A DNA stretch of 42,509 bases from JAVBQL01 sp031549085 (GCA_031549085.1 JAVBQL010000017.1:1-42509); one strand, 5' to 3'; positions 17,473 through 26,946 are shown, counted from the first letter of the stretch. Program-made: numbers and translations. Notes: generated from the sequence alone by a model not told the origin.

Positions 17473-19431
17473 CTATTTTATCTCCTTTATAATAACATAG
17501 CGAAATGATATATCATATATTCTTCCATCAGTTGATGTTTTTGTGCTTGAAGCTTTATTATTTTGCAAAGTGTATGGATCCCCAGCTATTGTAAAAAATG
17601 GTGTAGCAAAGCGAGGATCTGGATCAAATAATATTTGTTTGCTATTTTTATCAACTAAAACAAAATGTGTGTATTTGGGTTCAACTCCTACTTTTCTTAT
17701 TTCATTTCCTGAACCTGTTGCATCCCATCTCTCATAACGTTTTATTAAATATTCATAACTAGCAGGAGCAGTTTTACTTGTTTCTACAATTGCTTTTACA
17801 TTAAATCCCAATCTTCTAAAAGCATCTTCTATAACTTTAGGACTATCCAGAACTTTAGTATAAACATTTAGATATTTATCTTTAGTCAACTCTTCTCTAG
17901 CAGTAATTATTTCTCTCTCTGTCAACGTTTTACCTGTATGTTCCTCTGCAATGAATTCTAATGTTCTAAAGTAGCAGGCATATTGCCCCATATAACTATT
18001 TGTGCCCTTTCCAGTTGGATTAAACACTGGGTTAGTTTGTTTTGCTCCAATAACTCTATTAGCTTCTCTAATTTTTTGCATAAGTTCATCAGAAGCACCA
18101 ATTGAAGCATAGTTTAAAAGCCTAACAAATTGTTCTCTTAAATCTATATTAAAACTTCCCCATGTGTTTTCTATATTATGAAAATACCATCTGCTATCAT
18201 CTTTCATTTTATTTTCTCCTGTAAACCTATTTTCAAATAATTTAATTGCATCAATAGCTTTATTAAGAAGAGTATCATAGCGACTATCTTTCTCCTTTGG
18301 TATTCCACTTCTCATAAGCTCTGCAATCTCTTTTAATGTCACTATCAAATCTATTATATTAATATAGTTGTCATCATTTTCAGCAATATTATCATATGGA
18401 TTTTTACCTTTAGAAACATTAGTTAAGATCCTAATAGATGTCATTAAGGAAACATTGTTAGCGTCTTGTGTAGCTAGAGAGACCAAATTTCTCAATGTTA
18501 CATCTCTTTCGGCTACTGGAAGAACACTAACTTTATACATCGCAATATTTTTAAAAATGTCTCTAATAGAACCACCAAGCGAAACAAATGCAGAGACATT
18601 CCCAAAATACTCCAAAAGCTTTTCATACGCCTTATCTACAACAGCAATTGCTTGAGTTGATTTTATTCTTACAGATTTATCTTTAAGCCAATCATAAATA
18701 TCATAAATGGCGTCCATTGTATCAATCATTGCTAAAGTATCTATATCCCCAAAAAGAAGCTTATGAAGAGTCCTGCTATTTTCTAATACTTTAAGTCTCT
18801 CTTTATCATTTTTTGCCCACTCATCAAGCTCATCTTTTAAAATAAAAGCGATGGAAGTATCTTCCCCTACCCTCTTTATAAATTTTTTATAGAGTTCTAT
18901 AAGAAATTGCTGTGCGTAGCTGCTTAATGAGAGAAATCTTGGGTCATTACGGTAGTCCTCTGCTTTATAAATCAAGTTTGGATTATATTCACTGAAATAT
19001 TGCCTTGCAATAATCATCTTTATCTTAACAGGAACTTTTTTTGGATCATTTTCTGTTATCCCAAACTCTGCTAATGGAACTTTCTTCTCCTTGATCATTT
19101 TATCAACATCATCAATTCTCTCATCGAGTAGCACCAGATCATCAAAGGTTATAGCATGCGGACTAAGAAGCTCCTCATCAACCATAACATCATGAAAGTC
19201 AAACATCCTATCAACACTATCCAAATTAGCCATTGCTCTCCACCGATTATCATCCAAAACTGGATAGAGATGGGCATGTTCCTGTAAACCACTAAAATAT
19301 ACTGTCTTTGCTGTTCCAAATGTATCCCTATAGTATTCTGGAAAAACTCTATGCAGATTAGTTATTCTCTTAAAGTCATCTAAAATATTCTTTTCTATAG
19401 TCCTTATTGCGTCATCACTTGATAAATCCAT
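17473..19431 (-). CDS. 652-aa protein with C-terminal papain-like (DUF261-like) peptidase domain
   Basis: The start ATG at 19431 has an excellent ribosome site (AAAGGAGG). The N-terminal about 450 residues are mainly helical and acidic, with no signal peptide; I do not recognise them. The C-terminal domain (about 475-652) has C486 in GQYACYFRTLEFIAEEHTGK, H589 in THFVLVD and D603 in LFDPDPR, the order and spacing of a papain-like Cys-His-Asp site. It resembles Borrelia DUF261, which is carried on cp32 phage-like plasmids. Large N-terminal delivery region plus small C-terminal enzyme, an orphan copy of only the C-terminal part nearby, and exported WG genes downstream all fit a polymorphic toxin. 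The substrate is unknown: peptidoglycan or protein. Confidence 0.7.
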   Translation of the reverse strand: MDLSSDDAIRTIEKNILDDFKRITNLHRVFPEYYRDTFGTAKTVYFSGLQEHAHLYPVLDDNRWRAMANLDSVDRMFDFHDVMVDEELLSPHAITFDDLVLLDERIDDVDKMIKEKKVPLAEFGITENDPKKVPVKIKMIIARQYFSEYNPNLIYKAEDYRNDPRFLSLSSYAQQFLIELYKKFIKRVGEDTSIAFILKDELDEWAKNDKERLKVLENSRTLHKLLFGDIDTLAMIDTMDAIYDIYDWLKDKSVRIKSTQAIAVVDKAYEKLLEYFGNVSAFVSLGGSIRDIFKNIAMYKVSVLPVAERDVTLRNLVSLATQDANNVSLMTSIRILTNVSKGKNPYDNIAENDDNYINIIDLIVTLKEIAELMRSGIPKEKDSRYDTLLNKAIDAIKLFENRFTGENKMKDDSRWYFHNIENTWGSFNIDLREQFVRLLNYASIGASDELMQKIREANRVIGAKQTNPVFNPTGKGTNSYMGQYACYFRTLEFIAEEHTGKTLTEREIITAREELTKDKYLNVYTKVLDSPKVIEDAFRRLGFNVKAIVETSKTAPASYEYLIKRYERWDATGSGNEIRKVGVEPKYTHFVLVDKNSKQILFDPDPRFATPFFTIAGDPYTLQNNKASSTKTSTDGRIYDISFRYVIIKEIK

Positions 19432-19442
19432 TTTTTCCTCCT

Positions 19443-20444
19443 TTATCCATTAGTTCTTTTTATTGCTTCACCCAAGATATCAACAAAATCCTCAAGATCT
19501 TTGATTGTTTTGATGTCATTAATATTAACAAAAATTTTATCAATCAATGTGTTTCCACTACTGCCACTACTGCTATTTGAAGAACTATTAAATGTTTTAT
19601 CTTCCTGTTTCAGTTCTCTTACAAGTTGTGATATTATTGACTCTCTTACACTATTAGAGTATTCACTACTGCTGATTGATGACAAACCTCCACTATCACC
19701 TCCTCCTGTTAAGATTTTTAATAAACCCTCTTTACTGGAACTATTACTAAAAGAGCTATAGAAATCCCCTATATCCTGAAAATATCTGCTACTCTCTGCT
19801 AAACCACCCATAAAACTACTGCTCTCTCGAAGAGCACTGATATCTCTAAACATACTACTGATAGAGTTATTGCTGCTAAAAATAGAGCTTGAATTCATCA
19901 TTGACATTGAGGTGAAGTTATTAACACTGGAGCTCTCGTCTTGAGCCCCATAGTGGCGTTCAATTAAACTTTCTAATGAACCAGCTCCCTCTTTAGCAAA
20001 ATCACGTTCAAAGAGTGAATTTCTTATAGAACTGCTATTGTTTCCAAAAATAAATGAATCTCTAAAGATACTACTAACAGAATTATTATGACTAAAAATA
20101 GAATTTGGAATCATCAAAGGCATTTGCATAAAAGCGTTTGCAGTTTTATCAATACTCTCTCTACTATTAATAACACTGCTGTTATTAATAGTCTCACTAA
20201 TTTTTTCAAACCCACCATTAGAACTATTTAACTTATCATCAAAGACATCAAGACTCTTATTAACCTTATCAATCCTCTCACCAAAAGAGAAGAGTCTCTC
20301 TGAATGTCCAGAGAGCATGTTAATTATATTATTCCAGCTATCCATAATTTGAGAAGAGTTGTTCTGAAAAAATGATAATATACTCTCATTACCGTTGGCT
20401 AAATGAAAATCTGACTTTTTCCCATTAATATTTTTTATTCCCAT
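19443..20444 (-). CDS. Ser/Asn-rich protein of unknown function, possibly phage-structural
   Basis: 333 aa with strong ribosome site TAAGGAG before the ATG. It has no signal peptide or membrane segment. It is dominated by Ser, Asn and Phe, with duplicated motifs (SNNSISSMFRD / HNNSVSSIFRDS; SSIFS / NSIFS) and predicted helical ends (MDSWNNIINMLSGHSERLFS; IKDLEDFVDILGEAIK). It ends 11 bases before the effector gene and is certainly co-transcribed with it. A tape-measure-like or tail-associated role is possible, or it may be an effector chaperone or carrier. No family is recognised. Confidence 0.65.
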   Translation of the reverse strand: MGIKNINGKKSDFHLANGNESILSFFQNNSSQIMDSWNNIINMLSGHSERLFSFGERIDKVNKSLDVFDDKLNSSNGGFEKISETINNSSVINSRESIDKTANAFMQMPLMIPNSIFSHNNSVSSIFRDSFIFGNNSSSIRNSLFERDFAKEGAGSLESLIERHYGAQDESSSVNNFTSMSMMNSSSIFSSNNSISSMFRDISALRESSSFMGGLAESSRYFQDIGDFYSSFSNSSSKEGLLKILTGGGDSGGLSSISSSEYSNSVRESIISQLVRELKQEDKTFNSSSNSSSGSSGNTLIDKIFVNINDIKTIKDLEDFVDILGEAIKRTNG

Positions 20445-20738
20445 ATTATACTCCTTATGTGAATTATTTTTTTGAATAGAATTTATTTTAATGATTGCTT
20501 GGTATAGAAATTTGACAAAAGATATAAATCAACCAAAACAAGAATTTTGAAATGTTTTTTATTTAAAATAAGAATAATTTTTAGAAAAGAATCAATTAAG
20601 ATTAGAACACGTTTATACCATTAATCTCTCTCCCATGTCAAGCCGACAGAGGACTAATAATAAACAAACATTATTATTTTACCAATCTTTACATGAATAT
20701 AATAATAGAGATACATTTATCTCAAAACAAAAGCACAC

Positions 20739-20951
20739 CTATAAAAAGCGTGCTTTATACATCCACTTTTTCTGTGGAACAAAATCTCCTACTACATTAA
20801 AAGTTCCAAATTGGCCATCTCTATTGGCATAACCACTTTTTCCATTCAATTCTACTTTAACATATCCATGCACAAAGCCTTTATAGTCTATATTATCATA
20901 AATAATAGGAACGATCTCTTCTCCTGTTTCTGTTACTTTAATCAGATCATA
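20739..20951 (-). pseudogene. C-terminal remnant of a WG-repeat gene
   Basis: On the minus strand the frame reads TGEEIVPIIYDN, then HGYVKVELNGKSGYANRDGQ, then FNVVGDFVPQKKW. This is a final WG unit with the tail type seen in the plus-strand 6134 gene (HFVPDKK). An in-frame TAG bounds it upstream. It shows that WG genes once extended beyond the present effector operon. Confidence 0.7.
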
Positions 20952-21081
20952 CTATGGCTCTTCGATCCTATCATAGAATATCTTGAAGCTCTTTTAAATT
21001 ATAGGTTGTTAAAGTAATAAATGAAGAATTATCATCTATATTCATACTCAATCTATATAAATATGCATTGTAAAATAAAAG

Positions 21082-21175
21082 AGCCTAGCTGCAACATAGT
21101 GGAACCTTCTAATAACAAACTCTCTTTTTTGTAGCAAATGATTCAAAGAAGTTGTACTATTCACAGTTATAGGCT
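21082..21175. repeat. 92-bp-type element with terminal inverted repeats, right copy
   Basis: Aligns with 8825-8916 in the same orientation, and similarity continues to about 21240. Its ends AGCCTA and TAGGCT differ from the left copy (CCCATA / TATGGG) but still pair, a sign of selection on structure or of independent terminal repeats. Together the copies bracket a 12-kb segment. Confidence 0.55.
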
Positions 21176-21287
21176 TAAATTATTACTAACTTTATTATGA
21201 TAAAATGCGCTGTTTTTCGCTATTTTAAAAAAAATATTTTATTGAATTGATATAAAAAGAAGAGAGTGAGAAATTAATCTCTATTTT

Positions 21288-22688
21288 TTACCAACTATAT
21301 CTCTCTTTTTCGCTATCAAACCAATAGTTTAATACTTCAAAATAGTTCTCTACAATTCCATTATCTGCAGTTGCATTATCTATACAAAAAGAGAGTTCCC
21401 CATAGGACTCACTATCACTTAGGGCATTATAGAACTTTTGAGAATACCACATTCTATTTTCATTGTAAATTCTACTCCCATCAGGGAAAAAAAATGATAA
21501 TCCACTAATGTTATTTTTAAACCTTTTATAGTAGTTCCCGCTGAAAGAGGTTAAAATAACATTTTGCATATCACTTTTAACACTCTCTGCTTTCTCAATT
21601 ATTGATTGATTAAACTTATTTGAGCTCGATATTTTGTCACAAATATCATAGATGTCAAAATATGGGTAATTTAGCCACTCATTTTCATATCTACTGTCAA
21701 AATATGAGAGTATGCTCTCTTGTGAAATAGAATTTTCGCCCCGAATAGTTTTAAGATCATCATAGTTATCTTTAAGACCTACAAATAATGAATCAAAGTT
21801 ATCCTTAAGGGTCTCTATATTTGATGTGTCATACAAGGTTAATGCTTGGCTATCAGATTTTTGATTTGTATAATTGAGATACTCTTCAACAATTATCTCA
21901 CCAAATCCTCTAGGGGATAGTGATTGATCTATCCTTTTAAATATTTCCTGATAGTCCCACCCATAGCTCCACTCTCTAGGAGGAGATGCAACAACATATT
22001 TTGCATTAAAGCTATTGTTGCCATGCCTTATCTGATAAAGGAACTCAATATTACCCATAAAACAGGCATCAAGTCCAAGTAGATCAATAGAGTGGCTCTC
22101 ATCTAAAAAATCTGTAAACATTGCTGTATAGATCCAATTATCCTCTTTTTCATCATATACAATATCTTTCAATGGAGCTATTACGTTTTTACTTCTAGCC
22201 CCGCCTCCATGAGAACCAATTATAAGAGAGTAATATTTTGCTGGGAAATTAGATTTAGAAAATTCAATAAATCTTTTTAAAACAACTATATTGGCACTAT
22301 TAATATTGGTATCTGTTGTGTTTGCTATATCCTCAAAAAAAGTATAATCTTCCAATAGTTCTAATCTATTCCCCTTTAAAACTCGGTATATTCTCCCTCC
22401 AGAGAAATTTTCTCCAAACACCAACTTATTTGAAGAATATCTAGAGCTCCTATCAATAAATATAACAACATTTACAGTGCCATTATACCCACTCTTAATC
22501 TGCTCTACATTATTTATAAGTTCATATTCCAAATCATTATCAGCACCAAGGTAGAACATGATTGTCCACTCCCTACTTATTGGAGTAGTTAGATCTTCCC
22601 TCTGACAAACTATCTCCTCAGCGGGCTCACATGAGAAAAATAGAAAAAGTACACATAAGCTTAAAAAAAATAGGGTTGTTCTTTTCAT
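21288..22688 (-). CDS. Clostripain-family (C11) cysteine peptidase lipoprotein
   Basis: 466 aa from the ATG at 22688 (MKRTTLFFLSLCVLFLFFSC); the lipobox FFSC gives a lipoprotein. The body starts with WTIMFYLGADNDLE, typical of clostripain-like peptidases. The catalytic His is in IIGSHGGG and the catalytic Cys in LLGLDACFMGNIEF. C11 enzymes cut after basic residues in secreted or surface proteins. A terminator-like hairpin precedes the gene, so it may have its own promoter or depend on readthrough. The longer start (TTG at 22703) lies within that hairpin region and is not preferred. Confidence 0.9.
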   Translation of the reverse strand: MKRTTLFFLSLCVLFLFFSCEPAEEIVCQREDLTTPISREWTIMFYLGADNDLEYELINNVEQIKSGYNGTVNVVIFIDRSSRYSSNKLVFGENFSGGRIYRVLKGNRLELLEDYTFFEDIANTTDTNINSANIVVLKRFIEFSKSNFPAKYYSLIIGSHGGGARSKNVIAPLKDIVYDEKEDNWIYTAMFTDFLDESHSIDLLGLDACFMGNIEFLYQIRHGNNSFNAKYVVASPPREWSYGWDYQEIFKRIDQSLSPRGFGEIIVEEYLNYTNQKSDSQALTLYDTSNIETLKDNFDSLFVGLKDNYDDLKTIRGENSISQESILSYFDSRYENEWLNYPYFDIYDICDKISSSNKFNQSIIEKAESVKSDMQNVILTSFSGNYYKRFKNNISGLSFFFPDGSRIYNENRMWYSQKFYNALSDSESYGELSFCIDNATADNGIVENYFEVLNYWFDSEKERYSW

Positions 22689-22703
22689 TTCACATCCAAA
22701 CAA

Positions 22704-22733
22704 AAGATAACTCCCAAAAATGAGAGTTATCTT
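22704..22733 (-). terminator. Hairpin between the beta-helix lipoprotein and the C11 peptidase
   Basis: Perfect 10-base arms AAGATAACTC (minus strand, 22733-22724) and GAGTTATCTT (22713-22704), followed by a short T-rich stretch (TTGTTT). Probably a weak terminator or attenuator 16 bases before the start of the 22688 gene. Confidence 0.6.
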
Positions 22734-22782
22734 ACAAGTTTATATCAGCATCAATCTAATAACTTTTGTATTCTAAGCTTTG

Positions 22783-24369
22783 CTACTCTGTCCATATACC
22801 ACCATTTGGATTAGTGGGACTTACAGGAATGTAAAGAGGATCATCTTCTGCATAGTGAACGACAGCCCCAGTACCTTTTGTAATGATAGTTGTAACACTA
22901 GCCTTATATATCTCATACAAAGAATTAAAAGAACCATTACTAATTGCTGCTCCATATACAAAACAATTTGATAAAGTGACTATTCCATTATAACTATATA
23001 TCCCTGCACTATAAATCCCATTAATACGAGATTTATCTGATCCATAAACAAAGCCTCCTTCAATTCTAACTTCTCCTTCAATATTATATATACCACAACT
23101 ACGCGAATCCTCTATAGAACCACCACTTATATAGCCTCTCTTCATAGTAAGTTTACCACCAATATTATTAATTCCATAAAGCCTAATAGAACCTGAAGTA
23201 AGAGTTATTTTACTAATATTAGTAGTAATTGTATTAATAGATGTCCCATCTATTGTAACACTCCCTTCATTATTATATATGCCATAAAACTGACTTCCCA
23301 TAGCTTCTAAAGATACCTCAGCAGCAGAACCAACTGTAATACTCCCATTCTTTATATTGACAATCCCAGAATAATCAATATACAAGCCATAGGCTCTATT
23401 AACTATAAAGGCATCATAATTATAGACACCACCATTGGAAAGCTCAACTCTTTCATTAAAAAAAGCTCCATAAATATCACAATCAACTATCGTTGCTTTT
23501 CCAGCAATAAGTACTCCACAACGATCAGGATGATATGGTGTAGAGTCAGGAAGTCCAGTTCTTGCTCCTTCAATACGCAAGTTATTCAGTGTAACATCAC
23601 TATTGCTTTGAGTCACTATTCTTGCATTCTTTAGAGAAGATGTTCGAAAACTTGCACTTTCATCATCTCTCTCTGTTATGATACTTTTATTATACATATC
23701 TTGATATAAAAATGTAGAAGTATATCCACCACTTATTGTAATAGGGATAGATGTAGTTATATTTATAAGCTCTTTGTATACTCCGCTCTTTACATTAATA
23801 ATGTTTTTATTCCCTTCCGTAGTGACAACCTCACCTATGGCTCTATTTATTGTCTTAAATGGTCTAGTTATAGTGCCATCATTATTATCATCCCCCTCGG
23901 TAGAGACAAATATGTAGGGAGATTTTTCTAAATTAATAAATACATAGTCAACTTCGAACGCTGGGATACTAACATTTAAGTAATATCCGTCGTCAGACAG
24001 TTCATAATATATTTTTTGCTGAAAATTACTCTCATCAACAATTGTTAAACTGTTGCCATCAATTTCCATTACTTTATTCTTATATTTACTTAGAATATTC
24101 CACCCCTCTGATAGAGCAATACCATTTTCACTTATCTCAAGCAAAGCTACCTTATCCATATACCAAAAGCCTATCAATCTGGTGTCTTCTATAGGTGGAC
24201 TATCAACTTCATCAAAATTAAATATAGTTGTCGCTGTTACAGGCTCCTTTTTTTCCCCTGTTTCTGGATCTATTACTGGTTCTGGCACTGCCTCGTTATC
24301 ACAGCCAGCAAATATTATTAAAAATATTACTGTGATTATAAAAATAAACAAGCTTAATCTATTTCTCAT
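22783..24369 (-). CDS. Parallel beta-helix lipoprotein (DUF1565-like)
   Basis: 528 aa from the ATG at 24369, chosen because GGAG lies seven bases upstream and the product then begins MRNRLSLFIFIITVIFLIIF with lipobox FAGC. Residues of about 60-160 form a small beta domain. Then comes YIFVSTEGDDNNDGTITRPF, the usual start of DUF1565 right-handed beta-helix proteins, and many short repeated rungs (NNEGSVTIDG, NIEGEVRIEG, YSGIVNIKNG). Such proteins are surface adhesins or carbohydrate-active; no catalytic motif is visible. It is part of the lipoprotein cluster. Confidence 0.8.
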   Translation of the reverse strand: MRNRLSLFIFIITVIFLIIFAGCDNEAVPEPVIDPETGEKKEPVTATTIFNFDEVDSPPIEDTRLIGFWYMDKVALLEISENGIALSEGWNILSKYKNKVMEIDGNSLTIVDESNFQQKIYYELSDDGYYLNVSIPAFEVDYVFINLEKSPYIFVSTEGDDNNDGTITRPFKTINRAIGEVVTTEGNKNIINVKSGVYKELINITTSIPITISGGYTSTFLYQDMYNKSIITERDDESASFRTSSLKNARIVTQSNSDVTLNNLRIEGARTGLPDSTPYHPDRCGVLIAGKATIVDCDIYGAFFNERVELSNGGVYNYDAFIVNRAYGLYIDYSGIVNIKNGSITVGSAAEVSLEAMGSQFYGIYNNEGSVTIDGTSINTITTNISKITLTSGSIRLYGINNIGGKLTMKRGYISGGSIEDSRSCGIYNIEGEVRIEGGFVYGSDKSRINGIYSAGIYSYNGIVTLSNCFVYGAAISNGSFNSLYEIYKASVTTIITKGTGAVVHYAEDDPLYIPVSPTNPNGGIWTE

Positions 24370-24424
24370 TTTATACTCCATAAAAAATTCAATCATTACT
24401 CTTTTCTCAAAAAAAGTTAAAATA

Positions 24425-24931
24425 TTACCAAATCTCATCCCCTGACTCATCAACGACTATTAATTTTTCTTTTGAACAACTTAGTTCATAATCAAAATCC
24501 ATTCCAATATTCAATTTTATATACCCTGATGCTGCTTCTGGAACATAACATTTTATCTCTCCCCAATTAAAAGATATATATTTCTCTGCAAGTATCCCAT
24601 CCTCAGTTTTAAATTGTCCTCTGTTTAAAATACCAAATTCAACAAGATTATCAAAACCAGAACCCAATTCATTAATATAATCATAATCACCATCCCCAAC
24701 ATATTTTAGTCTTCCATTTGAATCAACACTCATATCATCTATCCAGGGCATCTTTGGAAATGTCTTTCTGGCTAAATCATAAGTGATAGTTATTATATCT
24801 CCTCTTTCTACTTTTTCTGGAAAAAACATCACACTTGTAACAATAGGTGATTCATAATTACCAATGATATGACTCTCACACGATGTAAAAAACATACTAA
24901 TCAAAATAGCTAAAAATAATATATTTTTCAT
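24425..24931 (-). CDS. Small Ig-like lipoprotein, paralogue 1
   Basis: 168 aa from the ATG at 24931 (AGGAG eight bases upstream), with the longer frame to 24970 rejected. Signal peptide MKNILFLAILISMFFTSC is a lipoprotein type. The mature part begins PIVTSVMFFPEKVERGDIITITYDL, like Ig/TIG-type beta domains, and ends IVVDESGDEIW. It is homologous across its length to the next gene at 24942; the two arose by duplication. Confidence 0.75.
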   Translation of the reverse strand: MKNILFLAILISMFFTSCESHIIGNYESPIVTSVMFFPEKVERGDIITITYDLARKTFPKMPWIDDMSVDSNGRLKYVGDGDYDYINELGSGFDNLVEFGILNRGQFKTEDGILAEKYISFNWGEIKCYVPEAASGYIKLNIGMDFDYELSCSKEKLIVVDESGDEIW

Positions 24932-24941
24932 AAATAAACTC

Positions 24942-25445
24942 CTACCAAATATCGTCACCTGACTCATCAATAACTATTAAATCTTTATCAGAAAGAGAGT
25001 CTCCTGCCCCCTCTCCAAATCTTAAATCTATTCTTCCTGATATCGCACTATTTGGCACATAGCACTTTATCTCTCCCCAATAGAATGAGATGTATTTTGT
25101 TGGATATATTTTTTTTCTCTCTACAATATTTGAGTTTTCAACCTTAATTCCCAATTCAGTAAAATCATTACAATTGCGATCTTTGTACTCCCTAATCATA
25201 TCTTCATCACTGCCTATGTATCTTAATATCCCATTTGTATCAACACTCATATCAGCAACCCAATCTGATAGCTCATTCCTTTCTAGGGTGTATGTAATTG
25301 TTATAACATCGTCTACCTTTACTGTTGATGGTGAAAATTTAACATTATAAATACTTGGGGGTGGCAGAGAGTCTAACCTCCCTCCTTCACATGAAATAAA
25401 AAACATATTAATGATTAAGAGAGTCAAAAATAATATTTTTTTCAT
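24942..25445 (-). CDS. Small Ig-like lipoprotein, paralogue 2
   Basis: 167 aa from the ATG at 25445 (AGGAG upstream; a longer frame to 25562 overlaps the preceding peptidase gene and is rejected). Signal peptide MKKILFLTLLIINMFFISC. Shares with its neighbour the motifs KVDDVITITYTL, YISFYWGEIKCYVP and the ending IVIDESGDDIW. It lies 20 bases downstream of the C39-like peptidase gene and is probably co-transcribed with it. Function unknown; a surface-exposed Ig-like protein. Confidence 0.75.
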   Translation of the reverse strand: MKKILFLTLLIINMFFISCEGGRLDSLPPPSIYNVKFSPSTVKVDDVITITYTLERNELSDWVADMSVDTNGILRYIGSDEDMIREYKDRNCNDFTELGIKVENSNIVERKKIYPTKYISFYWGEIKCYVPNSAISGRIDLRFGEGAGDSLSDKDLIVIDESGDDIW

Positions 25446-25465
25446 AAGTAAACTCCTAAAAACTG

Positions 25466-26914
25466 CTACTTCCACATCTTTATGGTAAGAACTTCCCAAA
25501 AAGTCTGATCTCCAGCACTCATTGTCTTTCTTACGTCGCCCCAGCCCATTAATACTGTACAAAATGCATTATGAACCTGTTTTGTCCACTCATCTCTATC
25601 CAGTTTTATTTCATATATAACAACAGAGTGTCCACTACTCTCCTTGCCATCAAAACCAGTCTCATAATGTAAGATCGGCGGTCTATCATCATAAAACTCT
25701 TTTAGTATCTCATGCCAATCATAAGTTATATTTACCCAATATGGGCTATATCTGTCATGGTCTATGTTGTACCACCTTATTACCCAGTGATAATATCCAC
25801 GGTCTGAAATATATTTCCACATCCCATCCCATGCATTATATAAGTTGGTACTTCCAGAACCAGGTTTAACAAAGTTCCCATTATCATCTTTTATAGCATA
25901 CTTATGGTCTGTTTTCATATATAACCCTCCAGCCAATTTTTGAATTACAGATGTTTCTGTCTCATCTCCACTATCTATATGTGCTTTCAACTCCTCATTT
26001 GTTAATGCTGGCTGTTTGCTAAAGAAATTGGTCATTCCATGTTTCTTATACCAGTATGCCAATATCATTCCTCCAGCCGTTGGGGTACAGCCAATATAAC
26101 TGATTCTATTAGAATTAAGAGCAGGACCCTTTAATTGGCTTCCATCATAAATTGTAAACTGGTAATATCTTGGTATCCAATCACTATTATCAATATATGA
26201 CTTTATTGGCGAGTGATATGGAGGTTTTACGTTTCCTCTTGTAGCAGCCTGCTTTTCTGCATACTCTTTGCTCTCTGCTATCATCTTGTAATACTCCTCA
26301 AGATTCTCTCTGCTTCCACCAATACCGCCAACCTCTCTTCGTCTCTCTATATAGTTTTTTACAAACTCATCATATTCACTATCTCCACCTCTTGAAGCTT
26401 TTGTTCCATTCAAATAATCTAGATTTCCAAAAAACACCCTGTTATTACCACTGCTTCTATCTTTTTTCTCTCCCATATAATCAAATGGACTAAACCTTGT
26501 CCCTCTTATATCTTTAGTTCCTGCCATACCTTGTAGCTGCTCATATGTGGTTACTCCTTCAGTATGGTATTCTGGTATCGGATAATCAGACTCTGTCAAA
26601 CTTACAGTTATATAGCCCTGGTCTTTGCCGTTTTTCATAACTTTAAACTCTATATATGCAGGCTCATCACCTGTCATAGGGTTATACCAATAGAAGCCCT
26701 CTCCTACCTCTGCCCCCTCCCAATCTTTTTCTACACTGCTCATATTTATCAAATGGTACTCGGCCTTAAGTTTTGCAAAGTTATAGTCATAATTAACTTC
26801 AAAAGTAACATTTTCGTTACTATTTGAAGCAGTGTCATTCGTGGTGTCTGTACTACAACCAATAAAAAAAGCAAAGAATACCACTGTTATCATAATATTT
26901 TTAAATAATTTCAT
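25466..26914 (-). CDS. C39-like papain-fold peptidase lipoprotein
   Basis: 482 aa from the ATG at 26914, with AGGAG seven bases upstream; the two TTG codons before it are unlikely starts. Lipoprotein signal MKLFKNIMITVVFFAFFIGC. The enzyme part is in the C-terminal half: YIGCTPTAGGMILAYWYKKHG contains the nucleophile Cys in the C39-type context, and ESSGHSVVIYEI supplies the His. Members of this class are secreted cysteine peptidases. The N-terminal half (about 30-220) has no recognised domain and may be a pro-region. Confidence 0.75.
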   Translation of the reverse strand: MKLFKNIMITVVFFAFFIGCSTDTTNDTASNSNENVTFEVNYDYNFAKLKAEYHLINMSSVEKDWEGAEVGEGFYWYNPMTGDEPAYIEFKVMKNGKDQGYITVSLTESDYPIPEYHTEGVTTYEQLQGMAGTKDIRGTRFSPFDYMGEKKDRSSGNNRVFFGNLDYLNGTKASRGGDSEYDEFVKNYIERRREVGGIGGSRENLEEYYKMIAESKEYAEKQAATRGNVKPPYHSPIKSYIDNSDWIPRYYQFTIYDGSQLKGPALNSNRISYIGCTPTAGGMILAYWYKKHGMTNFFSKQPALTNEELKAHIDSGDETETSVIQKLAGGLYMKTDHKYAIKDDNGNFVKPGSGSTNLYNAWDGMWKYISDRGYYHWVIRWYNIDHDRYSPYWVNITYDWHEILKEFYDDRPPILHYETGFDGKESSGHSVVIYEIKLDRDEWTKQVHNAFCTVLMGWGDVRKTMSAGDQTFWEVLTIKMWK

Positions 26915-26946
26915 CAACAAGCTCCTTAACTTATATAAAAAGAAAA

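Larger units (their letters stand above)
20445..21287. other. Intergenic region with remnants
   Basis: The stretch contains a minus-strand WG gene remnant (20739-20951) and the right copy of the 92-bp element (21082-21175). Plus-strand frames at 20635 and 20811 overlap these remnants and lack ribosome sites. I do not see a convincing -35/-10 pair for the 20444 gene. Confidence 0.55.

Noticed and set aside
20512..20532. TTGACA on the plus strand as a promoter
   Set aside because: No -10 at 16-18 bases and no gene follows in that direction.
20635..21017. Two plus-strand frames
   Set aside because: They are antisense to a WG remnant, which explains the minus-strand reading much better.
24369..24453. 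Longer starts for the 22783, 24425, 24942 and 25466 genes
   Set aside because: The extensions overlap upstream genes or ribosome sites; the chosen ATGs each have GGAG or AGGAG at proper distance and begin lipoprotein signals.
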